A stretch of DNA of 64,000 nucleotides from Sporanaerobacter acetigenes DSM 13106 (GTDB lineage: Bacteria > Bacillota > Clostridia > Tissierellales > Sporanaerobacteraceae), in NCBI RefSeq assembly GCF_900130025.1, contig NZ_FQXR01000006.1:62001-126000 (forward strand), written 5' to 3'. Below, in pieces: positions 8,417-17,640 of this stretch (position 1 is the stretch's first letter; every line of letters starts with the position of its first letter). The notes under the pieces were generated by a model, which worked only from the letters and a program-made list of their open reading frames with translations, was not told the origin of the DNA and searched no databases. Made by a program: the position numbers and the translations under genes.

Positions 8417-9361
8417 TTATTCTTTTGCCCTTTTATTTATTATTTCAATAAATCTCTCATCTTCATAGAGATTTTCTAAATCTTCATCAATTTTCATTAT
8501 ATCTATGAATTCAGGATACAAAAGTACTGACTTTCTCAAATCCTTTATGGCCTCATCTTTTTTATTTAACTTTGAATAACAACAAGCTCTATTGTAATAA
8601 AGATATTCTGCTTCAGGATTGTAGTTAATTCCTTCAGTCAAAACTTCAATTGCTTCTTTAATTTTTCCCTGTTCTATATATATAACAGATTTATTTAAAA
8701 AAGAATAGGGATATGTATTGTTTTTAGCTATTGATTTATTGTAATACTCTACAGCTTTTTTATAATTGCTCATTTTTTTATATATGACTCCCATATTGAA
8801 GAGAGCCTTATAGTAATCTGAATTTATTTCAATGCTTTTTTTTACCATTTCATAGGCCATATCATATTGTTTTATCTCTTCATAGATAGAACCTAGATTG
8901 TTATAGGCTATATAATCGTTTGGAGATAGTTCAATTACTTTTTTATAATAATTTATAGCTTTCTTTTTTTCTCCCATATCATCATATATATTAGCTATAT
9001 AAAAATAGGCTCTATCATATTCGGGATTTATTTCTACAGCTTTTAAATAACTTTCTAGAGCCTTTTCCTTGTTTCCCATTCTTTCATATATTGTTGCCAT
9101 ACCATAAAAAGCTCCCGATTCTTCATCATCTATATCCACTACTCCGCTATAAGCCTTCAGTGCTCCTTCTAAATTATCCATTTCATCATAAATAAATGCT
9201 ATATTATACAAAATATCTATGGTTTCATCTTCATCACCAGGAAAATCCAATGCTTTTAAATAAAATTTCACAGCTTTTTCTTTAGAATCATCCAAATAAA
9301 AATTTTCAGCTAGTATTATATAATTATATCTTCTGTCAAAATCAGTTAAGTAACTTTTCAT
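8417..9361 (-). CDS. Tetratricopeptide (TPR) repeat protein
   Basis: A 314-residue soluble protein built almost entirely of about eight TPR units, each with the A-x-x-x-Y-x-K-A-(I/L) pattern (for example AFYGMATIYERMGNKEKAL and AYNNLGSIYEEIKQYDMAY). No signal peptide or membrane segment. TPR arrays are protein-binding scaffolds; the partner is unknown. It starts with ATG after an AAGAGGTG ribosome site and ends 20 bases before the methionine aminopeptidase start, suggesting cotranscription. Confidence 0.85.
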   Translation of the reverse strand: MKSYLTDFDRRYNYIILAENFYLDDSKEKAVKFYLKALDFPGDEDETIDILYNIAFIYDEMDNLEGALKAYSGVVDIDDEESGAFYGMATIYERMGNKEKALESYLKAVEINPEYDRAYFYIANIYDDMGEKKKAINYYKKVIELSPNDYIAYNNLGSIYEEIKQYDMAYEMVKKSIEINSDYYKALFNMGVIYKKMSNYKKAVEYYNKSIAKNNTYPYSFLNKSVIYIEQGKIKEAIEVLTEGINYNPEAEYLYYNRACCYSKLNKKDEAIKDLRKSVLLYPEFIDIMKIDEDLENLYEDERFIEIINKRAKE

Positions 9362-9448
9362 GAATTCTGCACCTCTTAATTTTTATTGTCTTCTTATAGT
9401 TTATCATATTTTATAGCTTATATATTAATAATTAATTTTTTAAAAAAG

Positions 9449-9477
9449 AAAAGTGGGGGATTTATTCCTCCACTTTA
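9449..9477 (-). terminator. Terminator of the P-type ATPase gene
   Basis: An imperfect hairpin (aaagtgg-rich arm and tccacttt arm) around the end of the ATPase gene, followed in the direction of transcription by a T-rich tract. Confidence 0.6.
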
Positions 9478-11582
9478 AGTGCTCGCATTGAATTCAATAT
9501 AGCAATTATAGATACTCCTACATCTGCAAATACTGCTTCCCACATAGTTGCTATGCCAAACACTCCCATAATCAGTACTATAATTTTTACTCCCAAAGCA
9601 AGATAAATATTTTGTGTGACAATTTTCTTAGTTTTTCTTGCTATTTTGATTCCTGTTATTATTTTTTTGGGCTCATCTGTCATTATAACTATATCAGAAG
9701 CCTCAATAGCTGCATCTGAACCCAATCCTCCCATAGCAATCCCCACATCTGCTCTAGCTAAAACTGGTGCATCATTTACTCCGTCCCCTACAAAAGCAAC
9801 TTTTCCTTTACGGCTAGTCTCATTTATTATTTTTTCTAAAACACTAACTTTATCTTGTGGCAATAGTCCTCCATATACACTGTCTATACCTAATATTTCC
9901 CCTACTTTGCTAGCTACATATTGATTATCTCCTGAGAGCATAATAGTTTGTTTGATTCCTAAGTTCTTTAGTCCCATTATGGTATCTTTTGCATCTTCTT
10001 TTATCTCATCAGATATGATTATATACCCAATATATTCACTATTCTTAGCCACATATACAATTGTACCAAAGCCTTTCTTACCCTCAACTTTAATATTTTC
10101 TCTTTCGAACAATTTTTCATTTCCAATCATTACCTTATCTCCGCTTATTCCGACTTGCACTCCCATCCCTGGTATTTCTCTATAGTCTTTCAATAAACTT
10201 TCATCTACTTTTCCCTCATAAGCTTCTATTATAGATTTGCCTATTGGATGATTTGAAAAAGCTTCTCCATAAGCTGCAAGATAAATAACTTCATCTTCTG
10301 TGAATCCCTCTTTAGCATTTACTCTAGTTACTCTAAATACACCTTTCGTTACAGTTCCTGTCTTATCCATAACAACAGTATCTACTTGATTTAAGGCTTC
10401 TAGGTAATTTCCACCCTTTATGAGTATGCCAGATTTAGAAGCTCCTCCTATGCCACCAAAAAACCCTAACGGAATAGATATAACTAGTGCACAAGGACAA
10501 GATATAACTAAAAATATCAGTGCTCTATAGACCCATTCACTTAAACTAAGCTTGAATATAAGTGGTGGTATAAAAGCAATAAAAGCAGCACTAATAACTA
10601 CTATTGGTGTATAATATCTAGCAAATGTAGTTATGAAATTTTCAGTAGGTGCTTTCTTGCTTGAAGCATTTTCTACCAAATCAAGTATTTTTGATACTGT
10701 TGACTCCCCAAATTCTTTTAAAACTTCTATAGTTAAAAGTCCACTATTATTTACATATCCACTTAAAACACTATCTCCAGCCTGTACAACTCTAGGCACA
10801 TTTTCTCCAGTTATATTTGAGGTATCCACAGTAGATTTGCCTTCAATTATTGTTCCATCTAATGGAATTTTTTCTCCTGGTTTAACAATTATATGGTCTC
10901 CTACATGAACATTTTGAGGAGCAACTTTCACTACTTCATCACCATTTTTTATATTTGCATAATCTGGTCTAATATCAAGAAGAGATTTTATAGACTTTCT
11001 AGAATGGCTAACTGCCATATCTTGAAACAATTCTCCAACTTGATAAAATAACATAACAGCCACACCTTCAGGATACTCTCCTATAGCAAAAGCCCCTATG
11101 GTTGCCAAGGCCATTAAAAAATTTTCATCAAATATTTGACCATGAGTTATATTTTTTAGTGCTCTAACAAGTATTTCCCCACCAACGACAATATAACTTG
11201 CAAAGAAAAATATAAACTCCCAATTTGCCTCAAATTTAAATAATATAGGAACAATAAACAATATGGCTCCTATTATAATCTTCATTATTTCACCCTTTTC
11301 CACTTCTCCATGGCTGTGATCATGAACATGTGCATGAGCTTTATTGTTCTGAGTTTGACTATCTATTATTTTCACATCTGGTTCAACTTTATTCACAATA
11401 GCTTTTATTTCATTTACTATTTTATCTGAATTGTTCTCACTTTGTATTTGAACCTTTAGTTTCTTTGAAACAAAATCCATAATTGCAATATCTACTCCAT
11501 CTATATCATTTGTCATCTTTTCAATTTTACTTGCGCAATTTGCACAATTTAGTCCTTCTAAAATTAAAGTTTTTTCAACCAT
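9462..11582 (-). CDS. cadA: Heavy-metal P1B-type ATPase, Zn(II)/Cd(II)/Pb(II) class
   Basis: Exports soft divalent metals. Domains in order over 706 residues: an HMA metal-binding domain (GLNCANC, Cys13 and Cys16), a histidine-rich linker (about 83-91, HAHVHDHSH), membrane segments, the intramembrane metal site CPC (362-364), the phosphorylation motif DKTGT (Asp406) and the hinge GDGVNDAP. The CPC type with an HMA domain and His-rich linker fits ZntA/CadA rather than copper ATPases. A sigma-A promoter and a perfect ArsR/SmtB-type operator lie just upstream, so expression is probably metal-induced; no ArsR gene is in the window. The zinc/cadmium choice is inference. Confidence 0.9.
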   Translation of the reverse strand: MVEKTLILEGLNCANCASKIEKMTNDIDGVDIAIMDFVSKKLKVQIQSENNSDKIVNEIKAIVNKVEPDVKIIDSQTQNNKAHAHVHDHSHGEVEKGEIMKIIIGAILFIVPILFKFEANWEFIFFFASYIVVGGEILVRALKNITHGQIFDENFLMALATIGAFAIGEYPEGVAVMLFYQVGELFQDMAVSHSRKSIKSLLDIRPDYANIKNGDEVVKVAPQNVHVGDHIIVKPGEKIPLDGTIIEGKSTVDTSNITGENVPRVVQAGDSVLSGYVNNSGLLTIEVLKEFGESTVSKILDLVENASSKKAPTENFITTFARYYTPIVVISAAFIAFIPPLIFKLSLSEWVYRALIFLVISCPCALVISIPLGFFGGIGGASKSGILIKGGNYLEALNQVDTVVMDKTGTVTKGVFRVTRVNAKEGFTEDEVIYLAAYGEAFSNHPIGKSIIEAYEGKVDESLLKDYREIPGMGVQVGISGDKVMIGNEKLFERENIKVEGKKGFGTIVYVAKNSEYIGYIIISDEIKEDAKDTIMGLKNLGIKQTIMLSGDNQYVASKVGEILGIDSVYGGLLPQDKVSVLEKIINETSRKGKVAFVGDGVNDAPVLARADVGIAMGGLGSDAAIEASDIVIMTDEPKKIITGIKIARKTKKIVTQNIYLALGVKIIVLIMGVFGIATMWEAVFADVGVSIIAILNSMRALKVEE

Positions 11583-11605
11583 AATCTATAGCCCCCTTTT
11601 TAACC

Positions 11606-11639
11606 ATCAAACATATGAACACTTATTCATATGTTTGAT
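11606..11639. promoter_or_regulatory. ArsR/SmtB-type metalloregulator operator
   Basis: A perfect 14-6-14 inverted repeat, atcaaacatatgaa / ttcatatgtttgat, between the ATPase start and its promoter. The ATATGAAC...TTCATAT core matches operators I recall for CadC/CzrA/ZiaR-type repressors. Its position just downstream of the -10 would block transcription. Confidence 0.8.
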
Positions 11640-11642
11640 TAT

Positions 11643-11671
11643 ATTTTACCCCATTTTGTTTTCTATGTCAA
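11643..11671 (-). promoter_or_regulatory. Sigma-A promoter of the P-type ATPase gene
   Basis: On the minus strand: TTGACA (11666-11671), 17-bp spacer, TAAAAT (11643-11648), directly abutting the inverted-repeat operator. Confidence 0.75.
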
Positions 11672-11686
11672 CGAAAAAAAAGTATA

Positions 11687-11711
11687 AAAAAAGCAGCATA
11701 GCTGCTTTTTT
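11687..11711 (-). terminator. Terminator of the nitroreductase-like gene
   Basis: An 11-bp stem aaaaaagcagc... / gctgctttttt with an ata loop just after the stop of the nitroreductase-like gene. Confidence 0.8.
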
Positions 11712-11713
11712 AT

Positions 11714-12526
11714 TTATATATAAAATTCTCCTATAAATTTATATAAAACTTTATCTACTTCACAGTCTTCATCATGAAGCAATTTCCAACTTCCATTCAC
11801 TCCAATTGACTTTGCCATGTTTTCAAAATAATACATTATAATCCCTGCATCTACTAAATTATATTTATTGTCATTACACATCAAAGTCAATACAACTCTA
11901 TCATCTTTTAATATAAATCTCCAAGGTTGATTGTTGTAACTAGATGGAGCAAATCTTATATAATAAAATAAATCGCTCAATCCTCTATTTTCTAACTCAT
12001 CCATGTCAATTTTATTTCCAATTTCATCTTTATAAACTATCTCTTCTACAGCTAATCTACAGCTTTCTCCTTCTTGAACAAATGGATTTTTGGCTACTGG
12101 ATATCCTATTGCAAGTATATAATCTACTTTTCCGTTTTTAAGTTCAAACAATGCTTTTTTCATATCTTCTTCTACATCTACAACACTTATCCAACAACTA
12201 CCTAAGTTTAATTCTGACGCCTTTGTTATTAGATTTTCCATAGCATATGAAGCATTTATGATACAATCCTCTGATTCATCTAAAAGTTCCAATACAATAT
12301 AATGAGGACTTTTAATCATAACACCAGCATATCCGCCTTTTCCACTAAGTGCTTTGTGAACTAATTTCCCATCTTCAAATAATATAAACTTAAAACTATT
12401 TTTGCCTATAGCGGATTCCAGTTTCTTTCCATAATCCATCAATTCTTCCAATACTTTTTTATCTGCATCTTTTTCTTTAAAATCCCTTATAGACTTTCTA
12501 TTTTTTAAAAAACTGCTCATTAACAT
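11714..12526 (-). CDS. Nitroreductase-family protein (TM1586-like)
   Basis: A 270-residue protein whose N-terminal FLKNRKSIRDFKEKD and central APSSYNNQPWRFIL segments are FMN-contact motifs of the nitroreductase fold; the two halves look like the internally duplicated TM1586-type group. A further conserved patch is LNLGSCWISV. Probably a cytoplasmic FMN-dependent NAD(P)H oxidoreductase; the natural substrate is unknown. It stands alone between two terminators. An AAAGGATG ribosome site lies upstream of the ATG; an ATG two codons in is also possible. Confidence 0.78.
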   Translation of the reverse strand: MLMSSFLKNRKSIRDFKEKDADKKVLEELMDYGKKLESAIGKNSFKFILFEDGKLVHKALSGKGGYAGVMIKSPHYIVLELLDESEDCIINASYAMENLITKASELNLGSCWISVVDVEEDMKKALFELKNGKVDYILAIGYPVAKNPFVQEGESCRLAVEEIVYKDEIGNKIDMDELENRGLSDLFYYIRFAPSSYNNQPWRFILKDDRVVLTLMCNDNKYNLVDAGIIMYYFENMAKSIGVNGSWKLLHDEDCEVDKVLYKFIGEFYI

Positions 12527-12592
12527 TTCCGCTCATCCTTTCTTCATTGTCTTCTATCTATTTATACCACTCCACTATAAATTTAATCTTAT

Positions 12593-13171
12593 TTATGCCA
12601 ATTTCATAAATATCATTAGACGTTTTAAATAATCTATTAGCTGAAAATGAACAATCAATGAAGAAAACACTCCAACAGCTATGCCAGCTAAAACATCTGT
12701 TGGATAGTGAACACCCAAATACATTCTAGATGTTCCTACTAAAAGTGCAATTAAAAGCACAGGTATAGCTATATAAGGGAAATTCAAAGCCATCACTGTG
12801 GCTATAGAAAAACTGGCTGTAGTATGTCCTGATGGAAAGGAATAATCTTTAAGAACAATGTTGAAACGATTTACACTGTCAAATCTGTTGAAAGGCCTTT
12901 CCCTTTCTAAAGATCTCTTAAGTATTTGAACAAATATCTGGCTTAAAGTAAGACTAGCAAGTCCCTCCAATCCTATAAGTCGCATTTTATTCTTCCCAAA
13001 TATGAACAATGACATCATAAAACCTGTTGTAAACCATCCCCCACCTAAATTCGTTATATAATACATAAACTTGTCCAAGAATTTATTTTTAATCGTATCA
13101 TTAAACCAATGAAGCAGTTTTTTATCAAAAGTCTTAACTCTTTTTTTAGCTCCCATAATATCACCCTGCAT
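12593..13171 (-). CDS. PAP2-family membrane phosphatase
   Basis: A 192-residue membrane protein with the three-part acid-phosphatase signature: KRSLERERPF, PSGHTTAS and SRMYLGVHYPTDVLAG (catalytic histidines in the second and third). Hydrophobic helices surround the motifs. Family members dephosphorylate undecaprenyl pyrophosphate, phosphatidylglycerol phosphate or phosphatidic acid; which one cannot be decided. The frame opens at 13171, but ATG 13156 has a better placed AGGGTG ribosome site five bases upstream and may be the real start. Confidence 0.88.
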   Translation of the reverse strand: MQGDIMGAKKRVKTFDKKLLHWFNDTIKNKFLDKFMYYITNLGGGWFTTGFMMSLFIFGKNKMRLIGLEGLASLTLSQIFVQILKRSLERERPFNRFDSVNRFNIVLKDYSFPSGHTTASFSIATVMALNFPYIAIPVLLIALLVGTSRMYLGVHYPTDVLAGIAVGVFSSLIVHFQLIDYLKRLMIFMKLA

Positions 13172-13232
13172 CTTATTTTAAACTTAGTATAGAATATAAT
13201 CACCTCCTTTGTAAAGTGTTAATGCAAAAATA

Positions 13233-13255
13233 AAAGGTAGAGAATTCTCCACCTT
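13233..13255 (-). terminator. Terminator of the YtrA-type ABC operon
   Basis: Hairpin aaggtagag / ctccacctt (one mismatch) with an aatt loop at the end of the ABC permease gene, on an A/T-rich background. Confidence 0.6.
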
Positions 13256-14318
13256 ATGCTTTGCTTCTATTTAATTTTATACTCCAGTTGGATAAAAGCC
13301 ATCCTAAAAATCCTCCAACCACATATCCAAGAACAAGGAAAACACTTCTGAATCTATCACCATTGTAGAAAAGATCTTCGAATATCCAAACAAACATTAT
13401 ACCCATAAGAAGTGCAAAACAAATACTTACGCCTACTTTGAAAAATGTTTCAATATTCTCAAACTCCAATGTTTCTCCACTTCTCTCTACTTTATTCTTA
13501 TCGAATAATATTTTTGACAAGAAAATCAATATTATAGATAAAACTATATAATAAATGTAATATTTAGCACCATGATATGGACTATCAAACACACCCAATA
13601 TACTATAGTTAACAAATTTTTCACTTACTACTCCCGGAGCACTAGGCAATTTTAACCCCCAGTAATCTAAGTTATCAGAAATAAGAGTGAAAAATCCTAT
13701 TGGGAAAACTAAAAATATTCCTGTCAATATAAATTGTGCAATAGTAGTTCCCGTAAGAGCTCCAAACAAAAATGAAAATCCTAAAACAGGCATTTGCTGA
13801 TAAATAATTTTAATGCACCATAAAAGAACATCTCTAGCAGAATAAAATATTCTTAAATTTGAACTTAAACCCAAAGCTAATAGCATTATTAAACTATTTA
13901 TGACAAAAGGTAAAATTATAGCTACCAATGATACCAATAGTTTATTGAAAAATATTTCATATCTTGTAAAAGGCATTGTTGACAATACTTCAAAAGTCTT
14001 TCTTCTCTTTTCTTCTCCGAATAATATAATAGCCATAACTATAGGAGCTAATATAGAAATAAATATATAAATCTCTCTTGTGGCGTCTAAGCTATAGTGA
14101 ACGTCATTAATTCTCCATTGAAGTAGTTCTTTTTCATTAAACTCAATACCGTCTTTTTTATAGGATTCTAATCTTTCTTTATATTGATTGTAGCTAGTTG
14201 TCACTGGCAATGTAGCTGAAAAAAATATTATTATAGCTATAAATATAACAATTGGTTTTATCATTTTAAAATCTTTGTTAAAAAGATTTTTGTTAAAGGG
14301 CAATGTCTTCAAATACAT
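13254..14318 (-). CDS. ABC-2-type transporter permease
   Basis: A 354-residue membrane protein with about seven or eight hydrophobic segments and the ABC-2 motif EEKRRKTFEVLSTMPFTRYEIFFNK after the second segment. Third gene of a GntR - ATPase - permease operon; its start overlaps the ATPase gene by 26 bases, so the two are translationally coupled and probably form one exporter. In Bacillus subtilis the comparable ytr operon responds to cell-wall antibiotics; a similar role here is inference from operon structure and operator. Confidence 0.85.
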   Translation of the reverse strand: MYLKTLPFNKNLFNKDFKMIKPIVIFIAIIIFFSATLPVTTSYNQYKERLESYKKDGIEFNEKELLQWRINDVHYSLDATREIYIFISILAPIVMAIILFGEEKRRKTFEVLSTMPFTRYEIFFNKLLVSLVAIILPFVINSLIMLLALGLSSNLRIFYSARDVLLWCIKIIYQQMPVLGFSFLFGALTGTTIAQFILTGIFLVFPIGFFTLISDNLDYWGLKLPSAPGVVSEKFVNYSILGVFDSPYHGAKYYIYYIVLSIILIFLSKILFDKNKVERSGETLEFENIETFFKVGVSICFALLMGIMFVWIFEDLFYNGDRFRSVFLVLGYVVGGFLGWLLSNWSIKLNRSKA

Positions 14319-15192
14319 ATCCTTCTCCTCCCATCTTATATATAAATATTTCTTCTAGGGACATGTCTATAGTTTCTAAAAGTATAGGATTGTGTTTTTT
14401 TATTTCCTCTATCAAATCATCTATATTGTCATTTGCGACTATTTGATAAACCTTTCCAACACTTTCTATTCTTAAAATATCTTTATTTGTTTTTATTTCT
14501 TCAGGAATATCCTCTTTAAAAGCCACTTGTATTTTTCTCACTCTAGTCTTCAATTCATCTATACTTTCTTCCATAAGTACTCTTCCTTCATGGATTATTC
14601 CTATGTGGTCACAAATTTGCTCAAGTTCTCCTAAATTGTGAGTAGATATAAGAACAGTGGTATCGTTTAAACTCACTTCCTCAACTAAAAAATTTAATAC
14701 CTGCCTTCTCACAACTGGATCGAGTCCAGATGTAGGTTCATCTAATATAAGTACCTTTGGCATTATAGATAGATTTACCAATATAGATAATTGAGTTTTC
14801 ATTCCTTTTGATAAGTACTTTATCTTTTTATTTTCATCTAACTTAAAAACTTTCTTTAAATTTTTAAATCGCTCTTCGTTCCACATAGGATAAGTATTTC
14901 TATAAAATTCAACCATATCTTTTATTTTGAAATTAGGATAAAAATATTGAAAATCAGAAACATATCCTATTCTACCCTTGATACTTGTATTTTTTAGAAT
15001 ATCTTCTCCACAAATAAGTGTATTTCCTCTTTCAGGTTCATATATACCTACCAAGCATTTAATCAAAGTAGTCTTTCCTGCTCCATTTGGTCCTATAAGT
15101 CCATAAATAGAACCACCCTCAACATTTATGCTTACATTATCTAAAATCTTTGTTCCGCCTAGATATTTGTCAATATTTTGAGTTCTAATCAT
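14293..15192 (-). CDS. ABC transporter ATP-binding protein (YtrB-like)
   Basis: A 299-residue ATPase with Walker A GPNGAGKTT (about 34-42), a signature variant LSKGMKTQ, Walker B LILDEPTSGLDP and switch histidine STHN. The C-terminal about 80 residues are an extra domain, as in drug/bacitracin-type exporters. ATG 15192 overlaps the end of the GntR gene by 8 bases (ATGATTAG), and its own 3' end overlaps the permease. Energises the exporter formed with the ABC-2 permease. Confidence 0.9.
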   Translation of the reverse strand: MIRTQNIDKYLGGTKILDNVSINVEGGSIYGLIGPNGAGKTTLIKCLVGIYEPERGNTLICGEDILKNTSIKGRIGYVSDFQYFYPNFKIKDMVEFYRNTYPMWNEERFKNLKKVFKLDENKKIKYLSKGMKTQLSILVNLSIMPKVLILDEPTSGLDPVVRRQVLNFLVEEVSLNDTTVLISTHNLGELEQICDHIGIIHEGRVLMEESIDELKTRVRKIQVAFKEDIPEEIKTNKDILRIESVGKVYQIVANDNIDDLIEEIKKHNPILLETIDMSLEEIFIYKMGGEGYVFEDIAL

Positions 15193-15577
15193 CTTCCTCC
15201 ACCCCCTTCAATTCCTTTAATAAACTCTTTATCATCTCATATATATCTTCTTCTTTAAATCCCATATAATAAGCTTCGACTATGCCTTTCTTAAAAAATT
15301 CCCTCACTTCCATAAGTTTTTCCTCATCCTTTCTAGGCTTATAATCTTCTGATACAAAGGTTCCTCTTCCCCTTATAGTAACTGTCACCTTTTGTCTTTC
15401 CAATTCCTGATATGCTTTTTGTATAGTATTTGGGTTTAATGTCATCATCTTGGCCATTTCTCTCACTGATGGAAGTTTGTCTCCCGGCTCAATGATTCCC
15501 TTTAATATTCCTTCTTTTATCTCATTGACAATTTGCTCATATATCGGAGTACTACTAGTTGCGTCTATATTTATCAC
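15185..15577 (-). CDS. GntR-family repressor, YtrA subfamily
   Basis: A 130-residue regulator: a winged-helix GntR domain (residues about 10-78; PGDKLPSVREMAKMM and NPNTIQKAYQELE are the DNA-reading helices) followed by a short roughly 50-residue tail, as in YtrA-type members, which lack a large effector domain. It starts with GTG at 15577 after GGAGGTGAG. First gene of its operon, with a YtrA-type operator directly upstream, so autoregulation is likely. The signal it responds to is unknown. Confidence 0.9.
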   Translation of the reverse strand: MINIDATSSTPIYEQIVNEIKEGILKGIIEPGDKLPSVREMAKMMTLNPNTIQKAYQELERQKVTVTIRGRGTFVSEDYKPRKDEEKLMEVREFFKKGIVEAYYMGFKEEDIYEMIKSLLKELKGVEEDD

Positions 15578-15613
15578 TTTCTCACCTCCACAATTTCCAT
15601 GTGTTGTGTATCG

Positions 15614-15638
15614 TGTGTACTATTTGAACTAATACACT
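15614..15638. promoter_or_regulatory. YtrA-type operator
   Basis: TGTGTA - 13 bases - TACACT, 37 bases upstream of the GntR start. This matches, with one change, the AGTGTA-N13-TACACT repeat I recall for B. subtilis YtrA. A further AGTGTA half-site follows at 15645-15650. Confidence 0.7.
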
Positions 15639-15742
15639 ATAAACAGTGTAATACATTCAAGGAAAAAAGTCAAGTACCTTTGATGTTTTTTTGTTATAAT
15701 TATATATAAAATTAGGAACTCTTGAAAGGTGAGATACTAAAA

Positions 15743-17614
15743 ATGGAGTTAAATAAATATCAGAAAAAAGCGGTTTCTCATGTAAATGGTCCAGCCCTAG
15801 TATTAGCGGTTCCTGGAGCTGGAAAAACTACAGTTCTAATTCATAGAACAAATAATCTAATAGAAAATCACAATATAAATCCCGACAGCATCCTTTCTAT
15901 AACCTTTAGTAGAGCTTCTGCCAATGATATGAAAGAAAGATATAATACTACATTCCCTAATTTCCAATCCACAGCAATAAAATTTTCTACTATCCATAGT
16001 TTTTCTTATACTATACTTAGGGAATATGCCTATAGAAAAAATATAAAATATACTTTATTGGAAGGAAAAAATACACCTATAAATAAAAATGCCCTTCTTA
16101 GAAAAATTTATCTTGAAATAAATGGTGAATATATTACAGAAGAAAGGCTTGAAGGTATTGTAAACACTATTGGATATATAAAAAATATGTGCTTTGATAT
16201 AGATGAGTATATGCTTAACAATAATGTAGAAATAAACAATTTCAAGGAAATATATATGTATTATGAAAACTATAAGCTACAAAATCATCTAATAGATTTT
16301 GACGATATGTTGGTTCTTACATATAAGGTATTGAAAGAAGATAAATATTTATTGAACAAGTATAGAAACAAATACAATTATATACAAGTCGATGAAGGAC
16401 AGGATACTTCTAAAATTCAAATGGAAATAATAAAAACCATTGCATATCCAAACAACAATTTATTTATTGTTGCTGATGATGACCAGTCTATATATGGCTT
16501 TAGAGGTGCTTTCCCTAAGGGACTTTTGGAATTTAAGAAAATATATCCTAAGGCCAAAATCTTTTATATGGAAGAAAATTTTCGTTCATCTAAAAATATA
16601 GTCAATGTAAGCAATAAATTCATAAAACAAAATACTTTAAGATATGATAAAAATTTATTTACAGAAAATGAAGATGTTAGACCAATACAAATTGTAAAAG
16701 CTAAAACCGTGCTGGACCAATACGAATATTTAGTAGGAGAACTTAAAAAATATGATGAGCTTTCAAATACTGCTATTCTATATAGAAACAATATATCTAC
16801 TTTAGGACTCATAGAATATTTAGAAAAGAATAATATACCCTTTCATTTAAGAGATATGAAAATAAGTCTATTTAATCACTGGATGATAAATGATATTGTA
16901 GCATTTTTGACTCTTGCAAAAGACGATACAAATATTTCTGCTTTTGAAAAAATTTATTATAAGATGAGAGGATTTGTGTATAAAAAATATATAAATTATA
17001 TAAAAACATTGAATTTTAATTCTTCTGTATTTGATAGAATCTTATTGTATCCGGGTTTAGATGAAGAATATAAACAAAAGATAATAGAACTTAAAAGAGA
17101 CTTTAAATATTTATCTAGATTAAAGCCCTGTGAAGCCATAAGTTTTATTGAAGAAGACTTGAAATATGAAAGATACCTTAGAGAAAACTCATTAAAACTT
17201 GGATATACCTATGACTCCCTAAAAACTATATTGTTCGATTTGAAATTAATTGCTAAAAATACTCCTTCTATAGAAGTTTTTTTAAGCAGACTAAAATATT
17301 TAGATTATCTATCTAAAAAATCTGTACAAGCCAAAAATGGTGTAGTATTGTCTACTATTCATGCTGCCAAAGGATTGGAATTTAAAAATGTTTATATGAT
17401 AGATCTTGTGGATGGAGATTTTCCTACTTCCAATAGTATTGAAGCTTTCTATAAGGGAAATTATGATTTGCTGGAAGAAGAAAGAAGACTTTTCTATGTT
17501 GGAATGACTAGAGCCAAAGAAGTGCTAGATCTTGTCACTATCAAAAATAGAAATGATAAAAAAGTTGAAAGTTCTAAATTTTTAGTGGAAATTGAGGAAA
17601 TGTTTAAAAAATAA
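15743..17614 (+). CDS. UvrD/PcrA-like superfamily 1 DNA helicase
   Basis: An ATP-dependent 3'-5' helicase/translocase, 623 residues from the chosen start. Motifs in order: Q-motif LNKYQKKAV, Walker A VPGAGKTT, motif Ia TFSRASA, motif II VDEGQD (DEAQD is usual), motif III ADDDQSIYGFRGA, motif IV ENFRSS, motif V STIHAAKGLEFKNVY and motif VI EERRLFYVGMTRAK. It is shorter than UvrD/PcrA (about 720) and lacks the basic C-terminal tail, so it is a UvrD-like paralogue rather than clearly pcrA. I choose ATG 15743 because AAAGGTGAG lies upstream; a TTG at 15722 would include the ribosome site. Confidence 0.88.
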   Translation: MELNKYQKKAVSHVNGPALVLAVPGAGKTTVLIHRTNNLIENHNINPDSILSITFSRASANDMKERYNTTFPNFQSTAIKFSTIHSFSYTILREYAYRKNIKYTLLEGKNTPINKNALLRKIYLEINGEYITEERLEGIVNTIGYIKNMCFDIDEYMLNNNVEINNFKEIYMYYENYKLQNHLIDFDDMLVLTYKVLKEDKYLLNKYRNKYNYIQVDEGQDTSKIQMEIIKTIAYPNNNLFIVADDDQSIYGFRGAFPKGLLEFKKIYPKAKIFYMEENFRSSKNIVNVSNKFIKQNTLRYDKNLFTENEDVRPIQIVKAKTVLDQYEYLVGELKKYDELSNTAILYRNNISTLGLIEYLEKNNIPFHLRDMKISLFNHWMINDIVAFLTLAKDDTNISAFEKIYYKMRGFVYKKYINYIKTLNFNSSVFDRILLYPGLDEEYKQKIIELKRDFKYLSRLKPCEAISFIEEDLKYERYLRENSLKLGYTYDSLKTILFDLKLIAKNTPSIEVFLSRLKYLDYLSKKSVQAKNGVVLSTIHAAKGLEFKNVYMIDLVDGDFPTSNSIEAFYKGNYDLLEEERRLFYVGMTRAKEVLDLVTIKNRNDKKVESSKFLVEIEEMFKK

Positions 17615-17640
17615 AGTGAGACAATGTCTCACTTTATTTT
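17608..17640. terminator. Bidirectional terminator between helicase and proline racemase genes
   Basis: A perfect 15-bp stem aaaataaagtgagac / gtctcactttatttt (17608-17622 and 17626-17640), loop aat. It contains the helicase stop codon and touches the racemase stop codon. Confidence 0.92.
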
